DNA of 40,835 nt, from positions 1 to 40,835 of the forward strand of contig JAKPCM010000051.1 of the NCBI GenBank assembly GCA_029553255.1, given 5' to 3'. This document shows, piece after piece, positions 27,547 to 37,572 of the stretch. The notes beneath the pieces are model-generated. The model had not been told where the DNA came from, made no database searches, and was given only the letters and a program-made list of their open reading frames with translations. Each line of letters begins with the position of its first letter. Position 1 is the first letter of the stretch. The translations under genes and the position numbers were made by a program. The DNA is from Caldisericota bacterium. GTDB taxonomy: Bacteria; Caldisericota; Caldisericia; B22-G15.

Positions 27547-28017
27547 ATGGAAAAAATTAATTTTAAGGTTAATGGTGTGTTAAAAACCGTAGAAATAGAA
27601 GGTTATGAATCTTTACTTGATATCTTAAGAGAAAAATTCAATTTAACAGGAACTAAAAGAGGATGCGATGATGGTTCTTGTGGAGCTTGCACTGTAATTG
27701 TTAATGGTGAAGCAGTTAAAAGTTGTATTTTTTCTGCAAAGAAAGTTGACAATGCTGAAGTTATAACAATTGAAGGTTTGGCTAAAAATGGAGAGCTTCA
27801 TCCAATACAAAAAGCAATGATTGATTCTGGTGCTGTTCAATGTGGATATTGTACTCCAGGAATAATAATGGAATTATATTCACTTTTTAATAAAAATTTA
27901 GATGTAGATGAAGAGCAAATTATAGAAGCTTTATCAAAACATCTATGTAGATGTACAGGATATGAATCTATTCTTGATGGTGCTAAACTTGCACAAAAAT
28001 ATTTAAAAGAAAAATAA
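27547..28017 (+). CDS. (2Fe-2S)-binding subunit of molybdenum hydroxylase
   Basis: 'GCDDGSCGACTVIVNG', 'QCGYCTPGIIMEL', 'HLCRCTGYESIL'. Confidence 0.97.
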   Translation: MEKINFKVNGVLKTVEIEGYESLLDILREKFNLTGTKRGCDDGSCGACTVIVNGEAVKSCIFSAKKVDNAEVITIEGLAKNGELHPIQKAMIDSGAVQCGYCTPGIIMELYSLFNKNLDVDEEQIIEALSKHLCRCTGYESILDGAKLAQKYLKEK

Positions 28018-28033
28018 TTTTTGGAGGTATCAA

Positions 28034-29245
28034 ATGTATGATATTTTAATTAAAAATTCAAAATTAAGAAAAAAGGATGGACTGTTCTCCATCGGGATTA
28101 AAGATGGAAAAATAGAAAAAATTTCACAAAATATAGCAGATAAAGGTGAAAAAGAGATAGATGCAGAAGGTAAATTAGTAACTGAATCTTTTATAAACCC
28201 ACATCTTCATCTATGTAAAGTCTATACTTTTATGATGATGGAAGAAGAAGCACTCAAAGATTATCATGGAGAAGAAATGGGAAAAGCGATGACAGCAATA
28301 GAACTCGCCTCTCTTATAAAATCTAAATATGATGAAAAATGGATTGTTCCAAATGTTAGAAAAGCAATAAGTCATGCAATTAATTATGGAGTTACCCATG
28401 TAAGAGGATTTGCAGATGTTGATACAAAAGCAAAACTTGAAGGAATTAAAGCTTTACTTAATGTTAAAGAGGAATTTAAAGGAGTAGTAGATTTACAAGT
28501 AGTTGCATTTCCACAAGATGGAGTTGTTAGAGAAAAAGGTGCTTATGAACTTGTAGAAGAAAGTTTAAAAATGGGTGCTGATTTAGTTGGAGGAATTCCA
28601 TGGATAGAATATACAGAAGAGGATGAAAAAATTCACATTGATAAAATGTTTGAACTTGCAAAAAAATATGATAAAGGAATTTCTATGCTTGTTGATGATG
28701 CTGGTGATCCAACACTTAAAACCCTTGAAATGTTAACACTTAAAACAATAAAAGAGGGCTTTAATGGAAGAGTTCTTGCTCATCATGCAAGAGCAATGCA
28801 ATTTTATCCAACTCCATATTTTATGAAACTTGTCAATCTTCTTAAAAAAGGTGAAGTTGGAGTTGTAAGTGATCCTCATACAGGACCTCTTCATGCAAGG
28901 GTTAAGGAGATGATTGAAGAAGGTGCTCTTGTTGTTTTAGGACAAGATGATATTTCTGATGCATACTATCCATATGGTAGAAACAATATGCTTGAAGTTG
29001 CTTTTCTTGTTTCACATATATTATGGATGACAACAAAAGAAAATATGGAAAAACTTTATGATATGGTAACTATTGATGCTGGAAAGGCAATTGGTTTAAA
29101 AAATCATCGACTTGAAGAGGGAAACGATGCTAATTTAGTTATTCTTAATGAGGACAATGTTCTTGAAGCGTTAAGATACCATAGAGAGCCAAAATTTGTT
29201 ATTAGTAGTGGAAAATTGATTGATTTAGAAAAATATAAAATATAA
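28034..29245 (+). CDS. CodA/cytosine deaminase-like amidohydrolase
   Basis: 'PHLHLCK', 'LQVVAFPQDGV', 'GADLVGGIPWIEYT', 'RVLAHHARAM', 'LGQDDISDAYYPYGRNNMLEV'. Confidence 0.9.
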   Translation: MYDILIKNSKLRKKDGLFSIGIKDGKIEKISQNIADKGEKEIDAEGKLVTESFINPHLHLCKVYTFMMMEEEALKDYHGEEMGKAMTAIELASLIKSKYDEKWIVPNVRKAISHAINYGVTHVRGFADVDTKAKLEGIKALLNVKEEFKGVVDLQVVAFPQDGVVREKGAYELVEESLKMGADLVGGIPWIEYTEEDEKIHIDKMFELAKKYDKGISMLVDDAGDPTLKTLEMLTLKTIKEGFNGRVLAHHARAMQFYPTPYFMKLVNLLKKGEVGVVSDPHTGPLHARVKEMIEEGALVVLGQDDISDAYYPYGRNNMLEVAFLVSHILWMTTKENMEKLYDMVTIDAGKAIGLKNHRLEEGNDANLVILNEDNVLEALRYHREPKFVISSGKLIDLEKYKI

Positions 29246-29280
29246 AAAAATATAAAGGGAGATTACCTTTCAACCTCCCC
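29233..29280 (-). terminator. Intrinsic terminator-like element at the end of the V/A-ATPase operon
   Basis: Reverse strand GGGGAG-loop-CTCCC (29257-29261/29275-29279), then TTTATATTTTTTTATATTTT; overlaps the last codons of subunit D. Confidence 0.5.
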
Positions 29281-29910
29281 TCTTATTATCTCTTTAATTC
29301 TTGTTAACCTTCCGTGTGTTTCTCTTTCAATTTCATCAAGTTTCATTTTTATAAATTTTATTGTTTCATTTAAAGATGGAATTAAAACATATTCAAGTGC
29401 ATTAACTCTTCTTCTTGTTTTTTCAATTTCTCCCGCAAGTTCTTCAAGTTGTTTTAATTGTTCACTATATTCTATTAAATCATTTAAAAAATTAATAAAA
29501 CCCTGATTGAGTAAATCATATTCAAAGTTAGATATTTCTAATGGATAATTAAATGGATCACCTTCAAAACTATATTTTATTTCAGGGACAGTAACACCCA
29601 TAACATTTTTTTTCTCTACATTTAAATCTACTTTGACTCTTGGTTTTGATAATAGTTCTAATTTTTCTTTTCCAAGTTGTGATTTTGAAAATAATAAAAG
29701 TTTTTCGAGATTTAAAAATTCATCATCAATTTTTTTACTTTTCTCTCTAAAATCTTTTATACTTACGATGAACTCTTTAATCATACCTTCAAGTTTATCT
29801 TTAAGAAGTTTATGTCCTCTAATTGCAACAGCTAATCTTTTTTTCAGAGTAAGAAGAACCATACGGTTTGGATTAACTCTCAATCTCATATTATTTTTCC
29901 TCTGAAACAA
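29263..29910 (-). CDS. atpD: V/A-type ATP synthase subunit D
   Basis: '[34 protein letters not shown]', '[22 protein letters not shown]'. Confidence 0.96.
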   Translation of the reverse strand: MFQRKNNMRLRVNPNRMVLLTLKKRLAVAIRGHKLLKDKLEGMIKEFIVSIKDFREKSKKIDDEFLNLEKLLLFSKSQLGKEKLELLSKPRVKVDLNVEKKNVMGVTVPEIKYSFEGDPFNYPLEISNFEYDLLNQGFINFLNDLIEYSEQLKQLEELAGEIEKTRRRVNALEYVLIPSLNETIKFIKMKLDEIERETHGRLTRIKEIIRGEVER

Positions 29911-31279
29911 ACCTTTTTAAATATTTTTCAATATATTCTTCTCTTACTCTCTTTAATTCAGGAATTGGTATCATTGAAAGAAGTTTCCATCCTATATCAA
30001 GAGTCTCTTCAATATTTCTATTTTCATATTCACCCTGATTAACAAACTCTCTTTCAAATCTATCAGAAAATTTTACAAATATTCTATCAACTGAGGTTAA
30101 TGCAGCTTCTCCAAGAATTTTTGCAAGCTCTTCAGCATCTTTACCTCTTGAGTATGCTGCATATAATTGATTCATCAAATCACTATGATCTTCTCTTGTT
30201 TTATCTTTTCCTATTCCTCTATCCTTTAATCTTGAAAGTGATGGCCTCACATCAATGGGTGGATATATTGCTTTTTTATATAAATCCCTTGATAAGAAAA
30301 TTTGTCCTTCTGTTATATATCCTGTTAAATCTGGAATTGGGTGTGTTTTATCATCCTCTGGCATTGTAACTATTGGTATCTGAGTTATAGAGCCATTTTT
30401 GTTTTTTATTCTTCCTGCTCTTTCATAAATTGATGCAAGGTCTGTATACATATAACCAGGATAACCTCTTCTACCTGGAACTTCTTTTCTTGCAGCAGAT
30501 ATTTCTCTCAATGCTTCACAATAGTTTGTCATATCAGTTAAAATTACAAGAACATGCATATCAAGATCAAAAGCAAGATATTCAGCAACTGTAAGTGCTG
30601 TTCTTGGAAGTGATATCCTTTCAATTACAGGGTTATTTGCAAGGTTAATAAAAAGTACTGCTTTACTTAGAGCACCAGTTTCTTTTAAATCATTAATAAA
30701 AAAATTTGCTTCTTCGAAAGTGATACCCATAGCTGCAAAAACAACTGCAAATTGTTCTCCTGTCTTTAACACTTTGGACTGTCTGGTGATTTGAGCAGCA
30801 AGATGGGAGTGTGGCAAACCACTACCAGAAAAAATTGGAAGTTTTTGTCCCCTGACAAGAGTATTCAATCCATCAATTGAAGAAATTCCTGTCTGTATAA
30901 ACTCATTTGGATAATCCCTTGAAAATGGATTTATTGGGTTTCCATTTATATCTATCAAATCATCTGGAATAATTTTTGGCCCATCATCAATTGGTTCACC
31001 AAATCCATTAAAAATTCTACCAAGTATATTTTTTGAAACTGGAACTTCAAGACCTTTACCTGTGAATTTAACTCTTGCCTCTTTTGGATCTATTCCTATT
31101 GAAGGTTCATATAGTTCTATCAATGCTTTATCTTCCTCAGCAACCATAACCTGTCCTTTTCTTTTTTCTCCATTTTTTAAAGTTATTTCGACAAGTTCAT
31201 TATATTTAACATCTTTTACATTCTGTATTATCATTAATGGTCCAGCTATTTCACTTGTTGTTAAATATTCTTTGGACAT
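29891..31279 (-). CDS. atpB: V/A-type ATP synthase subunit B
   Basis: '[14 protein letters not shown]', '[36 protein letters not shown]', '[44 protein letters not shown]'. Confidence 0.97.
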   Translation of the reverse strand: MSKEYLTTSEIAGPLMIIQNVKDVKYNELVEITLKNGEKRKGQVMVAEEDKALIELYEPSIGIDPKEARVKFTGKGLEVPVSKNILGRIFNGFGEPIDDGPKIIPDDLIDINGNPINPFSRDYPNEFIQTGISSIDGLNTLVRGQKLPIFSGSGLPHSHLAAQITRQSKVLKTGEQFAVVFAAMGITFEEANFFINDLKETGALSKAVLFINLANNPVIERISLPRTALTVAEYLAFDLDMHVLVILTDMTNYCEALREISAARKEVPGRRGYPGYMYTDLASIYERAGRIKNKNGSITQIPIVTMPEDDKTHPIPDLTGYITEGQIFLSRDLYKKAIYPPIDVRPSLSRLKDRGIGKDKTREDHSDLMNQLYAAYSRGKDAEELAKILGEAALTSVDRIFVKFSDRFEREFVNQGEYENRNIEETLDIGWKLLSMIPIPELKRVREEYIEKYLKRFVSEEK

Positions 31280-33052
31280 TTATCTAACTTCCTCCTTACT
31301 TTTCTCTTTTAATGAAGAAAAATCTCTTTCAATCTTTTCAAAAAGTTCATCAAAATATTTAAGGTCACTCTCGCTTATGTATTTAGCTCTTGCAATATCA
31401 ACTCTTACATCAAGATTGATTATTTTATCAAGTTCAATACCTTCATCTAAAGCTTTGTTTCCCTCTTCATAAAATTTTATTATAGCCTTTAACATTAAAT
31501 ATTGTTTTTTTAAAGATGTATAAGTATCAATTTCATGGTATGCATTTTGATGTAGAAAATCTTCTCTTATAGATTTTGCTCCTTCAAGAATCATTCTATC
31601 TTTTGGTGAAAGTGCATCAATTCCAACAAGTCTTACAATTTCTTCGAGTTCTGCTTCTTTTTCTAATAACTCCATTGCAATTTCTCTTAATTTTGGCAAC
31701 TCTTCATTTATATTTTTTTTATAAAAGGAATCAAGATCAACTGTGTAAAGTGAATAACTTGTCAACCAGTTAATAGCAGGGAAATGTCTTGCTGAAGCGA
31801 GAGCATCATCAAGTCCCCAAAAAACTTTAGTAACCCTTAAAGTTGATTGAACAACTGGGTCTGATAAATCTCCACCAGGTGGTGAAACAGCACCAATAAC
31901 ACTCAAAGTTGAAATTCTACCTTCTTTTCCAATATTTACAACCTTACCACTTCTTTCATAAAATGATGCAATTCTTGATGCAAGATAAGCAGGATATCCT
32001 TCTTCACCTGGCATCTCTTCGAGTCTTCCTGATATTTCTCTCATAGCTTCAGCCCATCTTGAAGTTGAATCTGCCATTAATGCAACATCATAGCCTTGGT
32101 CTCTATAATATTCAGCGAGTGTAATACCTGTAAAAACAGATGCTTCTCTTGCTGCTACAGGCATATTTGATGTATTTGCTATTAAAATTGTTCTTTTCAT
32201 AAGTGGATAACCTGTTTTCGGATCCTTTAACTCTGGAAATTCGATTAGAACTTCTGTCATCTCATTCCCTCTTTCTCCACATCCTACATATACAATAATA
32301 TCTGCATCAGCCCATTTAGCTAATTGATGTTGAGTAACTGTTTTTCCAGAACCAAATGGTCCTGGTATACAAGCTGTACCACCTTTTGCAACAGGGAAAA
32401 AGCCATCAATAACTCTTTGTCCGGTAATTAGAGGAAAATCAGGTGGAAGTTTTTTAACTATAGGTCTTGGTATTCTTACTGGCCACTTTGTTAGCATTTT
32501 AATCTCTATTTCATTTCCTTCGTTGTCTAATACTGCAACTACATCTTCAACCCTCTTGTCTCCTTTAAATATTTTTTTTATCTTCCCTTTAACTCCAACA
32601 GGAACAAGAATTTTATGTTTAACAATTTCACTCTCTTGAACTAATCCTATAATATCTCCTTCAGATACAAAATCTTCTTCTTTAACTATAGGTTCAAATT
32701 CCCAATATTTATCTCTATTTATAGGATTTTCTTTTACTCCTCTAACAATATATGAACCAAAACTACTGCTTAAAATATCAAGAGGTCTTTGTACTCCATC
32801 AAAAATTGAACCAATCAAACCTGGTCCGAGCTCAACTGATAATGGTGTACCTGTTGACTCTACCTCTTCTCCTGGTCCAATACCACTTGTTTCTTCATAT
32901 ACCTGTATAAACGAAAGATCTTCTTTTATTTGAATGATTTCACCAAGAAGTCCAAGTTTTCCTACAAGAACAACATCATACATTTTTGCAAATGGTAGAC
33001 CTCTTGCAACAACAAGAGGACCTGAAACTTTTGTTATTATTCCTTTTTTCAT
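31280..33052 (-). CDS. atpA: V/A-type ATP synthase catalytic subunit A
   Basis: Walker A 'GPFGSGKTVTQ', 'GERGNEMTEVL', 'MADSTSRWAEAMREISGRLEEMPGEEGYPAYLASRIASFYERSG'. Confidence 0.98.
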   Translation of the reverse strand: MKKGIITKVSGPLVVARGLPFAKMYDVVLVGKLGLLGEIIQIKEDLSFIQVYEETSGIGPGEEVESTGTPLSVELGPGLIGSIFDGVQRPLDILSSSFGSYIVRGVKENPINRDKYWEFEPIVKEEDFVSEGDIIGLVQESEIVKHKILVPVGVKGKIKKIFKGDKRVEDVVAVLDNEGNEIEIKMLTKWPVRIPRPIVKKLPPDFPLITGQRVIDGFFPVAKGGTACIPGPFGSGKTVTQHQLAKWADADIIVYVGCGERGNEMTEVLIEFPELKDPKTGYPLMKRTILIANTSNMPVAAREASVFTGITLAEYYRDQGYDVALMADSTSRWAEAMREISGRLEEMPGEEGYPAYLASRIASFYERSGKVVNIGKEGRISTLSVIGAVSPPGGDLSDPVVQSTLRVTKVFWGLDDALASARHFPAINWLTSYSLYTVDLDSFYKKNINEELPKLREIAMELLEKEAELEEIVRLVGIDALSPKDRMILEGAKSIREDFLHQNAYHEIDTYTSLKKQYLMLKAIIKFYEEGNKALDEGIELDKIINLDVRVDIARAKYISESDLKYFDELFEKIERDFSSLKEKSKEEVR

Positions 33053-33055
33053 AAT

Positions 33056-33367
33056 TTATTCTCCTTTTTCAAGGATATCAACTCCTATAGCTTTTTCTGA
33101 TGATTTTTTGATATATTTATAATTAATTTCTTTTTTAATACCCTTTGATGGTAAAAATATGACTATAGGTAAAAATTTTTTTTCGAGTTCTTCATACACT
33201 TTTAAAATATCATCTGAATACTCTTCTGAAATAATAATAATTGTGTAATCTCCACTTTTGTATGATTTAACAAAACTGTCAGCTATATTTTTACTAATAG
33301 TATCAAAATTATATGATTTTAAAAATATAGAAAAATCATCATCTCCTAAATACAATATTTTACCCAT
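33056..33367 (-). CDS. atpF: V/A-type ATP synthase subunit F
   Basis: Size and position between A and C; 'YTIIIISEEYSDDIL...FLPIVIFLPSKG'. Confidence 0.85.
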   Translation of the reverse strand: MGKILYLGDDDFSIFLKSYNFDTISKNIADSFVKSYKSGDYTIIIISEEYSDDILKVYEELEKKFLPIVIFLPSKGIKKEINYKYIKKSSEKAIGVDILEKGE

Positions 33368-34142
33368 TAATTAATCTAAGCCTCCTTATTATTGAATCAG
33401 ATGATTGATTATAAATTAAACCATTATAAATTATATTTAAGTTAGTATAATGAAAATCTTTTAATTTTAAATAAGAGAATGCTATTTCTGGCCCAAAAAC
33501 AAAAAATTTAGATTCCTTTAATATTTTTATTGTATATTCGTCTTTTTTCTTATCAAAAAATGTTAAGAATTCTAAAAGCTCTTTTTCAATAAAATTTTTA
33601 TATTTTAAATTTATAAATTCAATGAAATTTTCAGTAGTCTCTTTTTCAAAATTTTTAAATTTGCTATATAAAAAATAACCATTTGGGATAAAGAAAAACT
33701 TTGTTTCAAAATATTTATGCTTTAAAAAACTTTCTATATTGTGAAAATCAATCTCTATTCTAATGAAATCAACAAGGAATGGTGAATATTTAAAAAGTTT
33801 TATCTCATTTTCAAATTTATCTTTAAGAAAAGATAGTCTTTTTTCATCAGTTAAACCATTAACAATCTTATAATAGTTTCTTTCTATTTCAAAATATTCT
33901 ATTATTGATTTTAAAGGTACCTTTTTTCCAAAAAAAGAAAGAGTATTCTCCCAATCTTTTTTTAATACTTCTTCAAAATTGGTTGTTTCATCTACTATAT
34001 CATTATCTTTTTTAATCTGTTCTATAAAAATTTTTGGTGATACAGATAAATAACTTTTATAATGTTCAAGTTTTGGAAATTTATCAGTTAAAATTATAGA
34101 TTTTGATGATAAATAGCACCAATCACTGTATTTAAGTTTCAT
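33360..34142 (-). CDS. atpC: V/A-type ATP synthase subunit C
   Basis: AC39/subunit C-like; position between E and F; start trimmed to 'MKLKYSDWCYLSSKS'. Confidence 0.8.
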   Translation of the reverse strand: MKLKYSDWCYLSSKSIILTDKFPKLEHYKSYLSVSPKIFIEQIKKDNDIVDETTNFEEVLKKDWENTLSFFGKKVPLKSIIEYFEIERNYYKIVNGLTDEKRLSFLKDKFENEIKLFKYSPFLVDFIRIEIDFHNIESFLKHKYFETKFFFIPNGYFLYSKFKNFEKETTENFIEFINLKYKNFIEKELLEFLTFFDKKKDEYTIKILKESKFFVFGPEIAFSYLKLKDFHYTNLNIIYNGLIYNQSSDSIIRRLRLING

Positions 34143-34728
34143 CTTCTTCAAAAATCCTTTTTGAAATTTCAAGAACTTCTTTATCCCATATCTCTTTAAA
34201 CTTATCTTTTAGTGTTATTCTTGATATAAAACCTTCTCCTTCAATAAATGTTTCGTTGTCCTCAATAAATTTAATTTTGCTTTTTCCTAAGTTTTTCTCT
34301 ACATTTTGTATAATATCTTTTTTGAAAGATTCATCAAAAATAATTTTAAGACTATTTTTATCAAAATGAATGACTTCATTTCCTGTCTCAATTACCTTCA
34401 AAATTTCTTTAAAAAAGAAATTTTTTTTGTCATTGTTTGATAGATCATTCAATTTACTGCTTATATTGTTAAATAATTCATTCAAAATCTGATTTTTTCT
34501 TTTAAGTTCTACTAAATCAAGTTCAAGTTTTAACTCGTTTTCCTTTTTCTCTATTAGTGATTTTTTTTCTCTTTCTATTAATTCATTCCATTTTTTTTCA
34601 ATATTTTTTAGTTCTTTATTTAATTCAATATTAATTTTTTCTATATATTCATCACTTTCTTTTTTTAATTTTTTTAATTCTTCCTCCCCCTCTTTTTTTA
34701 TCTCCTCTATTACTTTATCAAAATTCAT
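34132..34728 (-). CDS. atpE: V/A-type ATP synthase subunit E
   Basis: Long N-terminal coiled coil and C-terminal 'FIEGEGFISRI' pattern; position in operon. Confidence 0.85.
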   Translation of the reverse strand: MNFDKVIEEIKKEGEEELKKLKKESDEYIEKINIELNKELKNIEKKWNELIEREKKSLIEKKENELKLELDLVELKRKNQILNELFNNISSKLNDLSNNDKKNFFFKEILKVIETGNEVIHFDKNSLKIIFDESFKKDIIQNVEKNLGKSKIKFIEDNETFIEGEGFISRITLKDKFKEIWDKEVLEISKRIFEEDET

Positions 34729-35207
34729 AGTCCAGCTGTCACAAATGATGTTACAAGTATTGCTGCAATGAGTGAGATAACGGCATATATTTCTACAAGA
34801 CCTGGTAAAATAATAGCTCTTCCTGATTCCTCTTCTTTTTCAGAAACAAGATTAATTGAGGCAGAAGCAACTTTTCCCTGCCATATGGCAGAAATAAGTT
34901 CAACAAATCCCATTCCTAAACCAATAAAAAATAGTTGCATACCAGTATTAACTGGTATTTTTGGTATACCACCAAAAAGCCCTATCCTTGTTGCTATCCA
35001 GAATAGTTCAATAAAACCATAGAAACCTTGTGTACCAGGAAGTGCAGTTATAACAAATAGTTTTCCATAAAGATGTGGTTTTTCAGATAAAACTCCAGCT
35101 GTTTGCATTGTTGAAATACCAATTCCAATTGAAGAACCAATACCAGACAAGCTTATTACTGCCGCCATTCCTAAAATAGCAAAAACTAATCCATAAACTT
35201 CTGACAT
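34725..35207 (-). CDS. atpK: V/A-type ATP synthase proteolipid subunit K (four-TM, duplicated hairpin)
   Basis: 'SLSGIGSSIGIG', 'LPGTQGFYGF', 'IWQGKVASASI', 'LVEIYAVISLI'. Confidence 0.95.
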   Translation of the reverse strand: MSEVYGLVFAILGMAAVISLSGIGSSIGIGISTMQTAGVLSEKPHLYGKLFVITALPGTQGFYGFIELFWIATRIGLFGGIPKIPVNTGMQLFFIGLGMGFVELISAIWQGKVASASINLVSEKEEESGRAIILPGLVEIYAVISLIAAILVTSFVTAGL

Positions 35208-35220
35208 ATTAAATCTCCTT

Positions 35221-37173
35221 TCATTGATTTTTAATCACAATTCTTTCACTTTTAAATTTAAATGGTGAAAATTTTCTTCCACCATTTTCATAGAATCTGC
35301 CAAAAAACTCAAGAAAAATTAATCTTGTAGGATGAACAAATGATCCTAAAAGACCCATAAAAATATTTAAACCGTGTCCTGCAAGTAGAATTAAAGGTAA
35401 AATTAAAATACCAATAATTCCTTGACCAAACATTCTTGCTATAGTGTTGATAATTACCCCTAAAACTGTTGTTGAAAATCCAAGAGCAAGCAATCTTGAA
35501 TATGAAAGAATATCGCCAAGAGCAGATGAAAAACCATAAGAACTTACAATTCCATAAAGAGAAACAACACCTCCTATTAACTTTCCAATTATTGATTTTG
35601 AACTTCTTCCACCAGTTAAGACAATTAAAATAATACCTGATAGGAAAATATATAGAAAAATTTTTGATAAAGATGGATTATTCATAAAAACAATATATAA
35701 AACTATACCAACTAATGATATTACCCATGATATTTGATCAAAAATAGCATCAAGGATTTTCTTTTTTCTTATATTATCAAAAGCTTTAAGTAATATAGCA
35801 AAAATTTGAGTTACAAAACCTACTGCAAGAGAAAATATAAGCATCTTGATTAAACCCGGGGTTTCGCCAGGCTTTTCTTCTAAAAGATTTATTATTGCAA
35901 AATTCGGAAAAGAGAGTAAATCACCAGCCCAAGAATTAGTCAAAACTCCAACAATAGATGAAAAAACACCTAAAATCATAAAAAAATAAAAGAAACTTCT
36001 ATCTTTTTCATGCACATTAAAAATCTTTATTAGTAGCATACAACCAAAAATAAGTATTAGACCATAAATTACATCTCCGAAACATAGAGAAAAAAATAAA
36101 ATGAAGAACGGGGTAAGAAATGGAGTAGGATCAAAATCAGAATATTTCGGATAACCATACATATTGACAAGCATTTCAAATGGTTTTACAAATTTATTGT
36201 TATTTAATGAAACTGGTACTTTTTCCAAATCTTTAGGTTCTTCATAAAGAATATAAATATTATCAAAATTTTCATTAACTTTTTGCTCAAAGATTTTAAT
36301 ATCTTTTTCTTTAATATATCCTTTTATATAAATTAGATATTTTGATTCAATAACTTTCAGTTTTGTTTCTTCTTCATTTTTTTTGTCAGCATAAAACTCT
36401 TTTAATAATTTAAGATCGTCTAAATTTTTTGATTCCTTCTTTATTTCTGTCTCTATATCATCTGACATTTTTTGAAGTTCATTAATTTCTAACATTAAAT
36501 TTTCATATATTGCTTTTGGCTTCCCTGAAAAATCTTTAAAATCATATTCATTGAAATCTATATTTTTTAACAATTCATAAAAAGATTTATCTTCTCTTAA
36601 AAAGGCTATTATTAAATAATAGTTTATTTCATCTTCTGAGATTATTACAGGTTCACATCTCTCTTTTTCATCTAAAAGTTTTTGATAATTACTTTTTTTT
36701 AAACTTCCGAAAATAATTTTTAGTTTCTTCAATGTATCAATTTTTTCAATTTCATATTCTAAATTAAGAAAAGGTTTTATTTTATCTGCATCTTTTCTTA
36801 AAGATTTTATATCATCAATTAATTTTTCATTTTTCCTCACTAATCCAAATACTTTTTTATATAAAGAATTAAAATCAAGTTTATTAACAATATTTTCAAG
36901 ATTTTTGTATTCAATATCTAATCTTTCTGGTATAAAATCTGCAATAAACCCTTTTTTCTTTTCGAATTTACTGAACTGATTTAACAGGAAATCTATTTCA
37001 CTAATTACCTTATCATACTTTTCAACATTAATATCTTTAAAAAAATCAGAACTTTCAACATCCTTAATTTCCTCTATATCCACTTTTTCTTGAAGTTTTA
37101 AAAATGTGAAAAAATTATTGAAATTTTTCTTTGATAAAAAAATGTTGATTTCTTTAACTTTATCTATTGCCAT
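35221..37173 (-). CDS. atpI: V/A-type ATP synthase subunit I
   Basis: Long soluble N-terminal half and multi-TM C-terminal half with 'TPFFILFFSLCFGDVIYGLI', 'LSYSRLLALGFSTTVLG'. Confidence 0.95.
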   Translation of the reverse strand: MAIDKVKEINIFLSKKNFNNFFTFLKLQEKVDIEEIKDVESSDFFKDINVEKYDKVISEIDFLLNQFSKFEKKKGFIADFIPERLDIEYKNLENIVNKLDFNSLYKKVFGLVRKNEKLIDDIKSLRKDADKIKPFLNLEYEIEKIDTLKKLKIIFGSLKKSNYQKLLDEKERCEPVIISEDEINYYLIIAFLREDKSFYELLKNIDFNEYDFKDFSGKPKAIYENLMLEINELQKMSDDIETEIKKESKNLDDLKLLKEFYADKKNEEETKLKVIESKYLIYIKGYIKEKDIKIFEQKVNENFDNIYILYEEPKDLEKVPVSLNNNKFVKPFEMLVNMYGYPKYSDFDPTPFLTPFFILFFSLCFGDVIYGLILIFGCMLLIKIFNVHEKDRSFFYFFMILGVFSSIVGVLTNSWAGDLLSFPNFAIINLLEEKPGETPGLIKMLIFSLAVGFVTQIFAILLKAFDNIRKKKILDAIFDQISWVISLVGIVLYIVFMNNPSLSKIFLYIFLSGIILIVLTGGRSSKSIIGKLIGGVVSLYGIVSSYGFSSALGDILSYSRLLALGFSTTVLGVIINTIARMFGQGIIGILILPLILLAGHGLNIFMGLLGSFVHPTRLIFLEFFGRFYENGGRKFSPFKFKSERIVIKNQ

Positions 37174-37174
37174 A

Positions 37175-37486
37175 TTATTCTAATACCTTCTTGACAATGT
37201 CTTCATAAATTGAATCAAACTTTTTTCTCCAAATTTTTTCTTTTTCATCAAGAAGTTTTTCTAACCCATCTATTTTTGATTCTCTCTTCTCTTTATAATC
37301 TTTTTCAATTTTTGATAGCTCATTTTCAAGCTTTAATTTAAACTCTTCTTCTTTTTTTCTTATAGAACTCTCTTTATCCTTTATGACTTGTCTCTTCTTT
37401 TCTTCTAATTCTTTTTTGTAAGTTTCAATTTCTTTTTCTATTTCAATTTCAACTTGTTTAATCTTATCAATAAACTCTATTTCCAT
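37175..37486 (-). CDS. V/A-type ATP synthase peripheral-stalk subunit G/H-like coiled coil
   Basis: First gene of operon; charged coiled coil; start trimmed to ATG 37486 preceded by ggaggt. Confidence 0.75.
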   Translation of the reverse strand: MEIEFIDKIKQVEIEIEKEIETYKKELEEKKRQVIKDKESSIRKKEEEFKLKLENELSKIEKDYKEKRESKIDGLEKLLDEKEKIWRKKFDSIYEDIVKKVLE

Positions 37487-37572
37487 TATAACCTCCAATT
37501 GTCTTTTTGTCACTTATAATTATATATTTTAATGTTACTTTATCTCTCAAATACAATCATTATTATAACATA

